A stretch of DNA of 64,000 bases from Irineochytrium annulatum. Taxonomy: Eukaryota; Chytridiomycota; Chytridiomycetes; Chytridiales; Chytridiaceae. A program made the position numbers and the translations under genes. The notes under the pieces were generated by a model. That model was not told the origin of the DNA. It worked only from the letters and a program-made list of their open reading frames with translations, and did no database searches. How positions within the stretch are numbered: position 1 is the stretch's first letter; each line of letters starts with the position of its first letter. Of the stretch, positions 1 to 8,747 are shown piece after piece. The stretch covers positions 124,001 through 188,000 of the forward strand of contig JADGJL010000004.1 of the NCBI GenBank assembly GCA_027600665.1. Reading direction: 5' to 3'.

Positions 1-268
1 GAAAGAGCAGGGCGTTGCTTCGGCATTAATCTCAACCGGCCAGCAAATTGGTGGAGCGATCGGACTTGCGGTCATTATGGCTATTATTTCAGCGAGTCTA
101 GGAACAGGGGCAACATTGGAACACATGCTTCCAGCTGATTTAAATCATGCAATCCACACGGCGTTCTTTATCGCAGCTGCCACGACCCTACTAGGCATCG
201 TAGTTGCCTTCCTAGCTTTGAAACAAGCTAAACCGTCGGCCGACAATCAAGTGAAAGTAGCCCACTGA
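1..268 (+). CDS. MFS drug exporter, C-terminal end only (DHA2/EmrB type)
   Basis: This is the last 88 codons of a gene that begins before the window, read in the frame that starts at base 2 and stops with TGA at 266-268. The peptide opens with the glutamine/glycine-rich turn KEQGVASALISTGQQIGGAIG. That segment is characteristic of the late helices of 14-TM DHA2 proton-drug antiporters, where a GxxxGxxxGG-like stretch is common. Two hydrophobic helices follow, then a short polar cytoplasmic tail ending KVAH. Family knowledge suggests efflux of toxic compounds at the membrane, but the substrate cannot be read from this end. A strong terminator follows immediately. Confidence 0.72.
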   Translation, partial: KEQGVASALISTGQQIGGAIGLAVIMAIISASLGTGATLEHMLPADLNHAIHTAFFIAAATTLLGIVVAFLALKQAKPSADNQVKVAH

Positions 269-302
269 TGCACAGCTCGTCAAGCTATATATGGATATTG
301 GA

Positions 303-348
303 AAAAGCAAAAGACCGAGAATCGTTTCTCGGGGTCTTTTGCTTTTTT
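303..348 (+). terminator. Rho-independent terminator after the MFS gene
   Basis: A long stem pairs AGCAAAAGACC with GGTCTTTTGCT, has a small inner GAGAA/TTCTC stem, and is followed by a T-run. It lies 35 bases after the MFS stop codon. Confidence 0.9.
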
Positions 349-613
349 ATTTGTAAGTAAGTACTGACGTGGACTAGAGTTCATTAAGCTAACGGGAAAC
401 GATAGCTCAATAAATTCATGTGAAGTCAATCGTAGTAGTTGGCTTCTTTGACTTTAATGATTTCATTTAAAACCATAGTTATAACTTCCTAACTCAAATT
501 GTTCATTATGAAGGAGTTACTTCCCGCAATCGGTAATTCATAAAGGACCTGAAACGGGCAATTTAAACACTAATTCTAAGCGAAATAGGAATGTGTGTTT
601 GTAGATGGATGCA

Positions 614-675
614 TTGGAAGCATAAGTTTGCCATGAGTTTTTGGAAGCATAAGCTTGCCAAATGGCAAACTTATG
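614..675. repeat. Two direct repeats plus a complementary arm
   Basis: TTGGAAGCATAAGTTTGCCA at 614-633 recurs with one change (C for T) at 641-660. The arm TGGCAAACTTATG at 663-675 is the exact reverse complement of 621-633. Against 648-660 it has one mismatch and only a 2-base loop, so the hairpin that can form uses the first copy. Confidence 0.75.
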
Positions 676-879
676 GGTTAAGTCTCATGCGCGACTTGAG
701 CCAATCCTGGATGTTCAATAAATATGGACTTGTGATTCATGGCAAATAGGTATGCAAGCATGGTTGGCGGAGGAGGCAGAATAGAAGCATCCGTATTCGG
801 GAACTACGACCATCTACGATATTCCATATCGACCTAATTAGCTCATTACAATGATAGTAACCGTAGGTCTATCATTCTC

Positions 880-915
880 GAACCACCCTTGTACAGTAAA
901 GGGTGGTTCTTTTTC
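880..915 (+). terminator. Strong terminator with no obvious parent gene
   Basis: The arms GAACCACCCTT and AAGGGTGGTTC are perfectly complementary and are followed by TTTTTC. It lies downstream of the repeat cluster and the tiny 739-837 ORF and upstream of the small gene at 1054. Confidence 0.88.
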
Positions 916-1053
916 GTGAGTTACGACATCAAGCTACCAGCTTCCTATCCACCATCGGACAAACACACTTTTTCAGCCTTGTCCACTTCTATCCCTGACC
1001 AAATCCCAATCTATTGCATTCAATAAACTATCAAATTAAAGGAGGTTTTGAGA

Positions 1054-1386
1054 ATGGGAAATAGAAGAGTTCGCAGTTATCCCCCGGTTCGAATTTACAA
1101 TTCCACATCATTTACTGCTACAGGAAGAGTAGAGTATGCATCTCTATTTTGCAGCGATGACAACTATGCGGTACAGCGTGATGAGACTTGGCAGGCTTCT
1201 TCACGTGGAGCGTGCTTGGTGACAAGAATTACGGCAACGGTTAGAACACCGAGTGGCAACATCGAAGCTGAACCGTATACGTCCTCGGGCACGTCTTACA
1301 GCCAGTTTGCCATCATACAGATAGGACCAAACCGTTTCCAGGTTACTCGTGTAGTAAGTACACCGAGACGAGGTTGCCGGAAATAA
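1054..1386 (+). CDS. Small basic protein of unknown function
   Basis: The product has 110 residues and begins MGNRRVRSY. ATG 1054 is chosen over TTG 1048 because AAAGGAGG (1038-1045) then lies 8 bases upstream. There is no signal peptide or membrane helix. The sequence is basic, rich in Ser, Thr and Arg, and alternates polar and hydrophobic residues as a beta-sandwich would. Cysteines lie at roughly residues 33, 53 and 106. I do not recognise a family. It is transcribed alone, between terminators at 880-915 and 1439-1475, and converges on a spore-coat-type gene. A role in spores is possible but is only inferred from that neighbour. Confidence 0.7.
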   Translation: MGNRRVRSYPPVRIYNSTSFTATGRVEYASLFCSDDNYAVQRDETWQASSRGACLVTRITATVRTPSGNIEAEPYTSSGTSYSQFAIIQIGPNRFQVTRVVSTPRRGCRK

Positions 1387-1438
1387 GAATTCAGGATACG
1401 GACGTAATCTGAGCAGTATTCCCCATTCAACCCAAAGC

Positions 1439-1475
1439 AACGACTCGCCCAGTCTACTAAGGGCGAGTCGTTTAC
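1439..1475 (+). terminator. Terminator between convergent genes
   Basis: ACGACTCGCCC pairs with GGGCGAGTCGT around a 10-base loop and is followed by a T-rich tract. It can also serve the gene at 1494-2216 on the opposite strand. Confidence 0.85.
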
Positions 1476-1493
1476 TTATCATGACATAACGAA

Positions 1494-2216
1494 TCAATGC
1501 TTCTGATACCATAATATGCGGCGATACATGGAGGAATCTTTCAAGCGCCGGAAAGGGCGCAAGTCTGGTTGATAATTACCTTCAATAATCCAAATCCGAG
1601 CTTTCTGGTCGATTCCAATGTCAAAGCCGACTTGTCTAAGATCAGGGTTGTGTTCTGCCAGTTGTTTGGCAGCGAGGAGTGCAGTTCGTTCTGCCTGGAC
1701 CAGCAAAGTTCGGCCTCCGACACGTGCGAGTTGCAGTGCCTTAAGTGCAGGCAAGGTACGGCTGGCCACATTCGTGACCAGATATCCTCGTGATGCGACC
1801 TTGGCATAAGCGCCAGTTACTTTCCACTTCGAGGGAGCTTCCTTTTTGCGTTGAACCATGATTCGAAGATCAAAGGGTTTGTTGCGAATTCGAGCCAGGT
1901 GCAGGCGTTGTTGAACAATGTAGGTGCGATCTTTATAGGATTTGTCGAGCCATTCGAGCAGCTGATCTGTATTCAGCAGGGTAATGGTATGATTCTCATT
2001 CTGAATTCGATAGGTATTGGAACGCTGACGTTCAATGAACACGATGTCCCTTCCATAGCTTCCATTGCAAGGTTTCAGGACTAAGCCTGGGTAGTGTTGC
2101 AGCATATTTGTTAAGGATTCCTTCTCAAGAAGCTGTGTCTCGGGTAACCGCTCGGCGAGTAAGGGCACACTGTTGAGCGCGCGATACTGCAACCATTTGT
2201 CTCGTTGAAATAACAT
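1494..2216 (-). CDS. YheC/YheD family endospore coat-associated ATP-grasp protein
   Basis: A 240-residue protein starting MLFQRDKWLQ. ATG 2216 is preferred to the upstream GTG 2225 because the AAAAGG element is then well spaced. It matches the YheC/YheD group of Bacillus and Paenibacillus: the LVLKPCNGSYGRDIVFI segment (the ATP-grasp lysine and glycine-rich loop), the YIVQQRLHLA strand, FDLRIMVQR, and near the end GFDIGIDQKARIWIIEGNYQPDLRPF with the acidic and Asn residues that bind metal-ATP. Family members are spore-coat associated, and their ligase substrate is unknown. It is shorter than the two-domain members (about 360-450 residues), keeping mainly the ATP-grasp part. Confidence 0.85.
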   Translation of the reverse strand: MLFQRDKWLQYRALNSVPLLAERLPETQLLEKESLTNMLQHYPGLVLKPCNGSYGRDIVFIERQRSNTYRIQNENHTITLLNTDQLLEWLDKSYKDRTYIVQQRLHLARIRNKPFDLRIMVQRKKEAPSKWKVTGAYAKVASRGYLVTNVASRTLPALKALQLARVGGRTLLVQAERTALLAAKQLAEHNPDLRQVGFDIGIDQKARIWIIEGNYQPDLRPFRRLKDSSMYRRILWYQKH

Positions 2217-2369
2217 CGAAATCACTGCCTTTTTAAGGGTCTATACTCATTCTAATTTATATAAGTCATCCATATAAGCTGTCATTGGTCTAAATTGGAG
2301 CGGAGAGTCAGTGCATATCACTGCATACTTTACAACTTTCATGGAGATTCGAGATTGCGAACTTGTTCG

Positions 2370-2398
2370 TTTACTGTCCAACCCTACGATGGTATACT
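2370..2398 (+). promoter_or_regulatory. Probable sigma-A promoter of the polysaccharide operon
   Basis: TTTACT (2370-2375) and TATACT (2393-2398) are separated by exactly 17 bases and lie 56 bases before the first gene of the operon. Confidence 0.6.
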
Positions 2399-2453
2399 CA
2401 CAATATTCAAACCAGATTTTTGAGAAAATATGTCGAATTGAGGCTTAATTAGG

Positions 2454-3548
2454 ATGATTACAACTGAACAAAAGGACGGAACAATCATCCTTATTCCATC
2501 GCTGGAACCAGATGAGAGACTTCTATCCTATGTCCGTCAATTGAGAGACTATGGATTTATTAATATTGTCATTGTAGACGACGGATCGGGTGAGGCATAT
2601 CAGCACATCTTCGAGGAACTCGGAGAGAACGGATGCACGATGCTGAGACATACGGACAATCAGGGAAAAGGTGCTGCACTCAAGACAGGCTTCCGTTATA
2701 TTGCACAACAATATGGAGCGGCTTCTTTTGTGGTTACTGCCGATTCGGACGGGCAGCATGCAGCGGAAGATGTATACCGTATAGCCCAAGAAGCCAGGCT
2801 TCATCCAGACTCGTTGGTGCTTGGTGTAAGGAACTTTAGTGAGGGGGACATACCGCCAAAGTCTTTGTTCGGCAATCGGATGACCTCCTTTATTTTTGCC
2901 ATGCTCTATGGCAAGAAGCTATCCGATACCCAGACAGGACTTCGCGCATTTGGTCCAGGGCTGCTTGCGTTTATGCAGGATGTGCGCGGTATTCGATTTG
3001 AATATGAGCTTCAGATGCTAATCTCGTGCATTCAATCCGGCATACCGATTCATACCATGCCAATCCAAGTTATTTATGAAAATGGCAATGCAGGAACTCA
3101 TTTTAAAGCAATTCAGGATAGTGCTCGGGTCATGGGGGTGTTGTTCTCCAATTTCCTGCGGTTCATTTCATCATCGGTGGCCAGTTCCGTTGTCGATTTG
3201 GGCATTGCCTGGTTTTTGATCGATGCGTTGCGGCCCGTATTGGGTGAACAGCATTATCTAAGGATTCTGCTCGCAACCGTGATTGCGAGAATTATTTCTA
3301 TTGTCGTCAACTATGTACTGAACAGACATTTTGTATTCCGCAAGGAAGATAGCCAGGGAAGTCTATGGCGCTATCTAACGTTATGCGGAGTGGTGATCTT
3401 GCTTTCCAGTACCGGCGTATATCTATTCCATACCGTTCTCTTCGTAGATGAGAAATTGGCGAAATTCGTCTGTGATGCCTTGCTGTTCCTGCTCAGTTTC
3501 CAATTGCAGCGAAGATGGGTATTTGCAGCAAGGAGGAAGCAGTTGTAG
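2454..3548 (+). CDS. Family 2 glycosyltransferase fused to a GtrA membrane domain
   Basis: The 364-residue product has two parts. Residues 1 to about 225 form a GT-A domain of the dolichol-phosphate-mannose synthase type: IVDDGSGE near residue 42, the NQGKGAALKTGF loop, and the DSDGQH metal site near residue 98. Residues 235-360 form four membrane helices of the GtrA/DPMS2 type with the typical VVNYVLNRHFVF motif. Such fusions load a sugar onto undecaprenyl phosphate and help it cross the membrane. It is the first gene of a four-gene operon and its stop codon overlaps the GTG of the next gene by one base, so it probably supplies lipid-linked sugar or primes the polymer made by that synthase. 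Confidence 0.85.
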   Translation: MITTEQKDGTIILIPSLEPDERLLSYVRQLRDYGFINIVIVDDGSGEAYQHIFEELGENGCTMLRHTDNQGKGAALKTGFRYIAQQYGAASFVVTADSDGQHAAEDVYRIAQEARLHPDSLVLGVRNFSEGDIPPKSLFGNRMTSFIFAMLYGKKLSDTQTGLRAFGPGLLAFMQDVRGIRFEYELQMLISCIQSGIPIHTMPIQVIYENGNAGTHFKAIQDSARVMGVLFSNFLRFISSSVASSVVDLGIAWFLIDALRPVLGEQHYLRILLATVIARIISIVVNYVLNRHFVFRKEDSQGSLWRYLTLCGVVILLSSTGVYLFHTVLFVDEKLAKFVCDALLFLLSFQLQRRWVFAARRKQL

Positions 3549-5839
3549 TGCAAAACGAAAAAAGGCAGAATATCTTTTTTATCATCACGATGATCCTGAT
3601 GTCGATATATTTGGTATGGCGTACGTTCTTTACATTACCATGGGGTGAAGGCGTGCTGAACGTCATCTTCGGTATGCTGCTGATTGTGGCTGAAACGGTC
3701 ACCGTACTGACAACCTTTGAATTATTCTTTCAGAAGATGCAAAAAGAACGTACACAGCTCGACTTTCCAATCGTCCCGCCGGAGTATTATCCGGATGTGG
3801 ATGTATTTATCGCTACCCATAATGAACCCGTTGATCTGTTATATAAAACCGTTAATGCCTGTACGTTCATGGATTACCCCGACAAGCAGAAGGTTCATAT
3901 ATATATCTGTGACGATGGAGCAAGACCTGAGGTGGAGGAGCTTGCCAGACAGTTTGGTGTAGGATATCTGGGGTTCCCCGGTAACAAGGATGCCAAGTCT
4001 GGTAATCTAAATAACGCCCTGAGCAAAAGCTCTTCTCCGCTCATTGCAACGTTTGATGCCGATATGATTCCACAGCACACCTTTTTGATGAAAACGGTCC
4101 CCTATTTTATGCTCTCCACCTTTATTAAGGAGAATGAGGAATGGCGTCTTCGCCGCGAGGATGAGATGGACCCTACGTTCAAGCTCGGGCTGGTACAGAC
4201 GCCGCAGAGCTTCTACAATCCGGATCTATTCCAGTTTAATCTGTATGCAGAGCAAGGTATTCCGAATGAACAGGATTTCTTCTCCAGGGAAGTGAACATC
4301 CTGCGTAATGCCTCCAATGCGGTAGCCTATACAGGCAGTAATACGATCATTTCCCGGCAGGGTATGGAAGACATCGGAGGTTTTCCGCTCAATACAATCA
4401 CCGAGGACTTTGAGACAAGCATCCGCTTGCAGCAGGAAGGTTATATTACCTATGCGACTCAAGAGGTTCAGGCTGCCGGGCAGACGACAACCACAGTCAA
4501 GAGCATGATCAAGCAACGGATTCGCTGGGCAAGGGGCATTATTCAGAGCCTGCAGAATACGCGTGCACCCGTATCCGGGAAGCTTCCTTTCTGGACAAGA
4601 GTGACTTACTTAAGTAGTTTCTTATACTGGTGGTCCTTCTTTAACCGGTTGATTTTCATTTTGGCGCCTATTTTGTTTGCGTTATTCGACTTCCAGATTG
4701 TGAATACCACCTTCTGGCAAATCTTAATTTTCTGGCTCCCATCCTACTTCTTCTACAGTGTATCCATGCGATATCTGTCCAGCAATATTCGGAATCAGCG
4801 ATGGAGCCAGGTTATCGATACGATATTTATGCCTTATCTGATCTGGCCTGTTCTCCTGGAAACGGTGGGCATTCGCGAGAAAAAATTCAAGGTTACCAAC
4901 AAAAGCAGAGCGAACGGTCGACAATGGATGTCTTCTCTGTTATATGCACTTCCGCATATCTTCCTGCTGTTGCTCTCCATTGCAGCCGTGATTCGGTATG
5001 TCAACGGCAAGTACGGGATCGCGCTGTTCTTCAGCAGTATTATTATTTTCTGGCTGGTTCATAACATGATCGCGCTATGTTACGCCCTGTTCTTCATGAT
5101 TGGCCGTCGTGCGTATCGGGAGACAGAACGGATTCGGGCGCAGGAAGATGTTACGATTCACGACCAAGCCAACAATCTGCGATATCAGGCCAAGACGGTG
5201 GATGTATCCGAACAAGGGATTGCCTTCTATGTGCCTTATCCCATTTATTTGGCTGAGCAGAAGACCATCTCTCTGATTGTCAAAACCGAGCGATATGAAG
5301 CGAACCTCGATGCAGTCATCGTGTATGTAAAACAGGATGGAGAGGGCTGGCGTTACTCCGCAACGGTTCAGCCTGTGGATGAGCATGATAACCGCCAATA
5401 TATGCAGATCATCTATGACCGTAAACACTCGTTGCCAGAGCAGATGAACATGTGGGATACGGCTTATGACGATATGTTACGTAATGTGAAAAAACGGATT
5501 GTACAACCCAGATCGGATCAGCGGAAAATGCCGCGGCTTTCCCTTCAGCTTCCAGTGCATTTCACCAATGGTGCCAGCTGTACGCTGCGCAGCTTCAATT
5601 ATCGCTTCTTCTCCGCGAAGGGATTTCATGGTGATATTGCATCGGGAGCGGTCGTTACTTTTTATACGAAGAGTAATATTGAAGTCATTTTGCAACATAC
5701 GGGGAAAACGACAGCCCGTGAGCACGAAGTACTTCTTTCGGTAGAGAATATCGATGATATTGTGGAGAAAGGCCTGATCGACCAATTGTTGACGGATCTG
5801 ATTGAGCCACATTCCGATCGTTCCACCAGAGAAGGTTAG
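3548..5839 (+). CDS. BcsA-like processive glycosyltransferase with PilZ domain (c-di-GMP-controlled polysaccharide synthase)
   Basis: About 763 residues from GTG 3548, which sits 11 bases after AGGAGG and overlaps the previous stop; an upstream ATG at 3515 is in frame but less likely. Two N-terminal helices precede a GT2 core with the DDG (near 122), DAD (near 170), TED (near 284) and QRIRW (near 323) signatures of cellulose-synthase-like enzymes, then several more helices. A PilZ domain follows (about 520-610) with an RRAYR pair and DVSEQG, the c-di-GMP-binding pattern. Downstream (about 645-745) a second PilZ-like start, RSDQRKMPRLSLQLPVHF, is visible, but its expected DxSxxG is replaced by a Phe-containing sequence. 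The polymer is unknown; cellulose is possible, but no BcsB, BcsZ or other bcs gene is adjacent. Confidence 0.87.
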   Translation: MQNEKRQNIFFIITMILMSIYLVWRTFFTLPWGEGVLNVIFGMLLIVAETVTVLTTFELFFQKMQKERTQLDFPIVPPEYYPDVDVFIATHNEPVDLLYKTVNACTFMDYPDKQKVHIYICDDGARPEVEELARQFGVGYLGFPGNKDAKSGNLNNALSKSSSPLIATFDADMIPQHTFLMKTVPYFMLSTFIKENEEWRLRREDEMDPTFKLGLVQTPQSFYNPDLFQFNLYAEQGIPNEQDFFSREVNILRNASNAVAYTGSNTIISRQGMEDIGGFPLNTITEDFETSIRLQQEGYITYATQEVQAAGQTTTTVKSMIKQRIRWARGIIQSLQNTRAPVSGKLPFWTRVTYLSSFLYWWSFFNRLIFILAPILFALFDFQIVNTTFWQILIFWLPSYFFYSVSMRYLSSNIRNQRWSQVIDTIFMPYLIWPVLLETVGIREKKFKVTNKSRANGRQWMSSLLYALPHIFLLLLSIAAVIRYVNGKYGIALFFSSIIIFWLVHNMIALCYALFFMIGRRAYRETERIRAQEDVTIHDQANNLRYQAKTVDVSEQGIAFYVPYPIYLAEQKTISLIVKTERYEANLDAVIVYVKQDGEGWRYSATVQPVDEHDNRQYMQIIYDRKHSLPEQMNMWDTAYDDMLRNVKKRIVQPRSDQRKMPRLSLQLPVHFTNGASCTLRSFNYRFFSAKGFHGDIASGAVVTFYTKSNIEVILQHTGKTTAREHEVLLSVENIDDIVEKGLIDQLLTDLIEPHSDRSTREG

Positions 5840-5850
5840 GGGAGATAACA

Positions 5851-7710
5851 ATGCTCATTGTGCTTCATTTTGTGATGGGAGTTTTATTGATAATCTCCTT
5901 TGTTGGTTATATGCAGTTTGTTCGGAAGACACTTGCACTACGGTGGGAATTTATCCCTGTATTTGTGTTTTCCTCGATTGCCTGCATCGTATATTTCGCT
6001 GGCTTGGCAGGTCAGCTCTTTATAGGAAGTATCATTGTGTTGATACTAGGCTTGGTGTTTGTTAGAGGTACGCTGGTTCGAGCTGTCCGACAAGGGACCA
6101 AAACCAAACCGAATGTATTGTTCTCGTTATTTCAGTTTTCTTTTCTGGGCGGAACGTTCATCTTTTTGCTGATTCTGTTCCAAAATGAATTGACACACTA
6201 CGATAACTTTTCGCACTGGGCCATTGTGGTGAAGCAGATGCTGAGTACGAATGCCTTTCCGACACCAGACTCTAGCCTGATTGATTTTAAAAACTATCCG
6301 CTGGGGACTTCGTCATTTATTTATTACGTCTGTCGCTTCATGGGGCATTCCCAGTCCGTGATGCTTTTGGCACAGGGTCTGCTGATCTTTTCCTGTTTTT
6401 ATGCCATGTTCGGCATCGTTTCGGAGAAGAAACGCTTTCTCCTGTACGCGTTTCTCGGACTCGGGTTATCTACGCTTTCTTTTTTCAACCTTACGATTCG
6501 GATTACCAATTTACTCGTGGATTTCTTGCTTCCGATTTACGCGCTCGCGATCCTGGCGGTGATATACCAATATCGGAATGAGATCATAAAGGCATGTATT
6601 GTTGTTCTTCCGCTTGCCGGATTGCTGACCATTATCAAAAGCACAGGGATTATTTTCGCCGCAATCGGCCTAATCTTCCTGGTGTATACGTGGTTGAGAA
6701 ATGGGCAGCGCTCGAACTGGAAAGTCGGACTGACTGTGCTGGGTACCCTTGGTGGTTCATTACTTCCGTATTTCGGCTGGAGCTGGCGAATGGCGACGGT
6801 ATTCCAAGGGATTGATAACAAGTTCGAGGGAACAGCGGCGGTGATCAAAGCGGGCAAGACGGGAGAACAGAAATGGGAGATTCTGACGCTCTTCCTGAAA
6901 TCAAGCATGGATATCACGTCCAGGCCTGTGCTCGGCATTGTACTTTTCCAGATTGTAGCGATCGGTGCTTCGATATTTGCCGTTGTTGTACTCAAGAAGA
7001 AGTGGAACTTATGGAAAGCATTAATTGCATTGGACGTTGTAGTGTTACTGTATTATGCAGGTATTCTGGCGTTATATCTCTTCTCCATGCCTCTCGACGA
7101 GGCCATTGTTCTGGCAGGCTTTGAGCGCTATGCATCGAGTATCGTGGTGCTGTTCGCCGGTGGGCTGGTGTTGTGCGCTGCGATCGACCTGGAGCGTTCA
7201 TTCCACTATCGGATCGGTGAAGTGCCTGATTATCAATCCTTTAAGACGGTCAAGACGAAGGGTCATTATCAAAAAGGCATTATCGGCTGTATGGCGGTTG
7301 CAGCCACCATTCTTTTGTCGGAATACAATGGTATCTTGTCTATCGCCAAAAATTATGATACAACGCTCCCTTACAAGGTTCATGCGGTTACCGGTGATCG
7401 GTGGTACCCAGGCGGGCAGGAGGATGAGAATAGATATCTTTTCTACGCCTCAGACAGGAACCAGCAGGTCACGAACTATTACATGCAATATGTAGGAAAG
7501 TATTTCTTGTATGCTCCACATGTGGACGGGATCGTGTTGTTCTATGAGGACAATATGGACAACCTTCTGAGCGGCTACGATTATCTGGTGGTCGTCGAGA
7601 CGGATCTCAACGCCAAGTATTTGTTGAAAAAGCACTATGGCATCGACATGCAGGAGGGTATTTACAAAATAACCCGTTCCGGGGATCAGATCGTTCTTAC
7701 ACGTACTTGA
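5851..7710 (+). CDS. Large polytopic membrane protein, possibly a GT-C type glycosyltransferase
   Basis: The 619-residue protein has roughly 11-13 hydrophobic helices and ends in a soluble domain of about 120 residues. It starts 11 bases after the synthase stop, with GGGGAG as ribosome site. After the third or fourth helix comes an extracytoplasmic loop with HYDNFSHWAIVVK, resembling the acidic DE/DN motif of lipid-sugar-dependent GT-C enzymes. The C-terminal domain contains WYPGGQEDENRYLFYASDRN and looks like a folded outside domain. I do not recognise a named family. Its place between the synthase and the LRR protein suggests it modifies, decorates or exports the polymer. Confidence 0.7.
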   Translation: MLIVLHFVMGVLLIISFVGYMQFVRKTLALRWEFIPVFVFSSIACIVYFAGLAGQLFIGSIIVLILGLVFVRGTLVRAVRQGTKTKPNVLFSLFQFSFLGGTFIFLLILFQNELTHYDNFSHWAIVVKQMLSTNAFPTPDSSLIDFKNYPLGTSSFIYYVCRFMGHSQSVMLLAQGLLIFSCFYAMFGIVSEKKRFLLYAFLGLGLSTLSFFNLTIRITNLLVDFLLPIYALAILAVIYQYRNEIIKACIVVLPLAGLLTIIKSTGIIFAAIGLIFLVYTWLRNGQRSNWKVGLTVLGTLGGSLLPYFGWSWRMATVFQGIDNKFEGTAAVIKAGKTGEQKWEILTLFLKSSMDITSRPVLGIVLFQIVAIGASIFAVVVLKKKWNLWKALIALDVVVLLYYAGILALYLFSMPLDEAIVLAGFERYASSIVVLFAGGLVLCAAIDLERSFHYRIGEVPDYQSFKTVKTKGHYQKGIIGCMAVAATILLSEYNGILSIAKNYDTTLPYKVHAVTGDRWYPGGQEDENRYLFYASDRNQQVTNYYMQYVGKYFLYAPHVDGIVLFYEDNMDNLLSGYDYLVVVETDLNAKYLLKKHYGIDMQEGIYKITRSGDQIVLTRT

Positions 7711-7810
7711 GATCCTAGGTGTTGTAATCCTGCCCGTGATAAAGGCAGTATCCATTCATTTCATTCCAGATAACGGTGTATTGCCAGTATAAAATGTAGG
7801 GAGACTCTAT

Positions 7811-8575
7811 ATGCGTAATTCATTCATCAGAAATTTGATCGTGATATGTTTGGTGTTAGTTCTATTACCAACAACGAGTGTATTGGCTGCGTCGTCGCTT
7901 ATTAAGGACCCGGTCCTGGCCAAAGTTATTCGAGCAGATTTGAAGCTGCCCGCTAAGAAGGAAATAAAGGCTGGCGATTTGAAGAAATTAAAATCCATAT
8001 ATGCTATGGAAACGAAAAGCAAGATTTCTAACCTGCAAGGTCTTGAACATGCCGTTAATATGACAGATCTATTCTTGCCTGGCCAAAATATAAAAAATAT
8101 CAAACCTCTCAACAAGTTAAAGAAATTAACGTTCTTAGCGGTTGAGGGCAATCAGATTACAGATATCTCGCCACTATCAGGTCTGACCCATCTGCAAAAT
8201 CTGGTTATGGATGATAACAAAATCAAAAGCCTGGCTCCATTAAAAAATATGCCTAAACTGAGAAGTCTACTTGCCAGTGGTAATCAGGTGACCGATCTGA
8301 GTCCTCTTCAGAAATTAAAGCTGGAATGGGTCATTATGAATGATAATAAAATTCAGGATCTGACACCTTTAAAAAATCATCCGACCTTGGAGTATCTATA
8401 TGTAGAAGATAACCTCATTAAGGATATTGCAGTGCTCGAAACTATCCCGCATCTGACAGAGGTGTATCTGGCGAACAATCCGTTAGATGATCGTGCTGAG
8501 CAGGTAGTAGAGAAACTGGAGAAGAAAGGCGTCGTTGTAAGTTTGGTAAGCGAAGATGCGGATCAGGCGCAGTAA
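7811..8575 (+). CDS. Secreted leucine-rich-repeat protein (internalin-like repeats)
   Basis: 254 residues with a clear signal peptide (hydrophobic core VICLVLVLLP, then SVLAASS). From about residue 60 there are six or more 21-22 residue repeats of the SDS22/internalin type, LxxLxxLxLxxNxIxDIxPL, for example LTFLAVEGNQITDISPLSGL. A short N-terminal cap resembling DPVLAKVIRADLKLP precedes them, as in many Bacillota LRR proteins. There is no LPXTG sorting signal or SLH domain, so the protein is probably released or held by binding. It ends the polysaccharide operon, and an adhesive or matrix role is inferred. It is terminated at 8652-8686. Confidence 0.85.
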   Translation: MRNSFIRNLIVICLVLVLLPTTSVLAASSLIKDPVLAKVIRADLKLPAKKEIKAGDLKKLKSIYAMETKSKISNLQGLEHAVNMTDLFLPGQNIKNIKPLNKLKKLTFLAVEGNQITDISPLSGLTHLQNLVMDDNKIKSLAPLKNMPKLRSLLASGNQVTDLSPLQKLKLEWVIMNDNKIQDLTPLKNHPTLEYLYVEDNLIKDIAVLETIPHLTEVYLANNPLDDRAEQVVEKLEKKGVVVSLVSEDADQAQ

Positions 8576-8651
8576 GTGGTGTCTGTTTCGGCTAAAGCTA
8601 AATTATTTTTATATCGGAAAAGGTTAATCCCTCATTATATGGAACAAAAAC

Positions 8652-8686
8652 AAAGAAGGCCACAGATCATTCTGACGGCCTTCTTT
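8652..8686. terminator. Bidirectional terminator between LRR gene and araR
   Basis: AAAGAAGGCC pairs perfectly with GGCCTTCTTT around a 15-base loop. The A-run on one side and T-run on the other allow use in both directions. Confidence 0.88.
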
Positions 8687-8747
8687 CGGTATGTTGGACA
8701 GGAACGCTCGGTAACAACTTTCTCGCTTTTCCGTTTGCGCACCAATA

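Larger units (their letters stand above)
349..1053. other. 700-base gap with a repeat cluster and a second terminator
   Basis: No convincing gene fills this gap. It holds two 20-base direct repeats with a matching inverted arm (614-675), a strong terminator at 880-915, and between them a 32-codon ORF (739-837, ATG to TAA) that lacks a clear ribosome site. A terminator with no obvious gene before it suggests either a small transcript (peptide or RNA) or the remnant of a lost gene. Confidence 0.5.

Noticed and set aside
1201..1512. Minus-strand ORF opposite the small protein at 1054
   Set aside because: It runs through a strong terminator and has no ribosome site.
3515..3547. ATG 3515 start for the BcsA-like synthase
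   Set aside because: The AGGAGG at 3531-3536 lies inside that extension and serves GTG 3548 instead.
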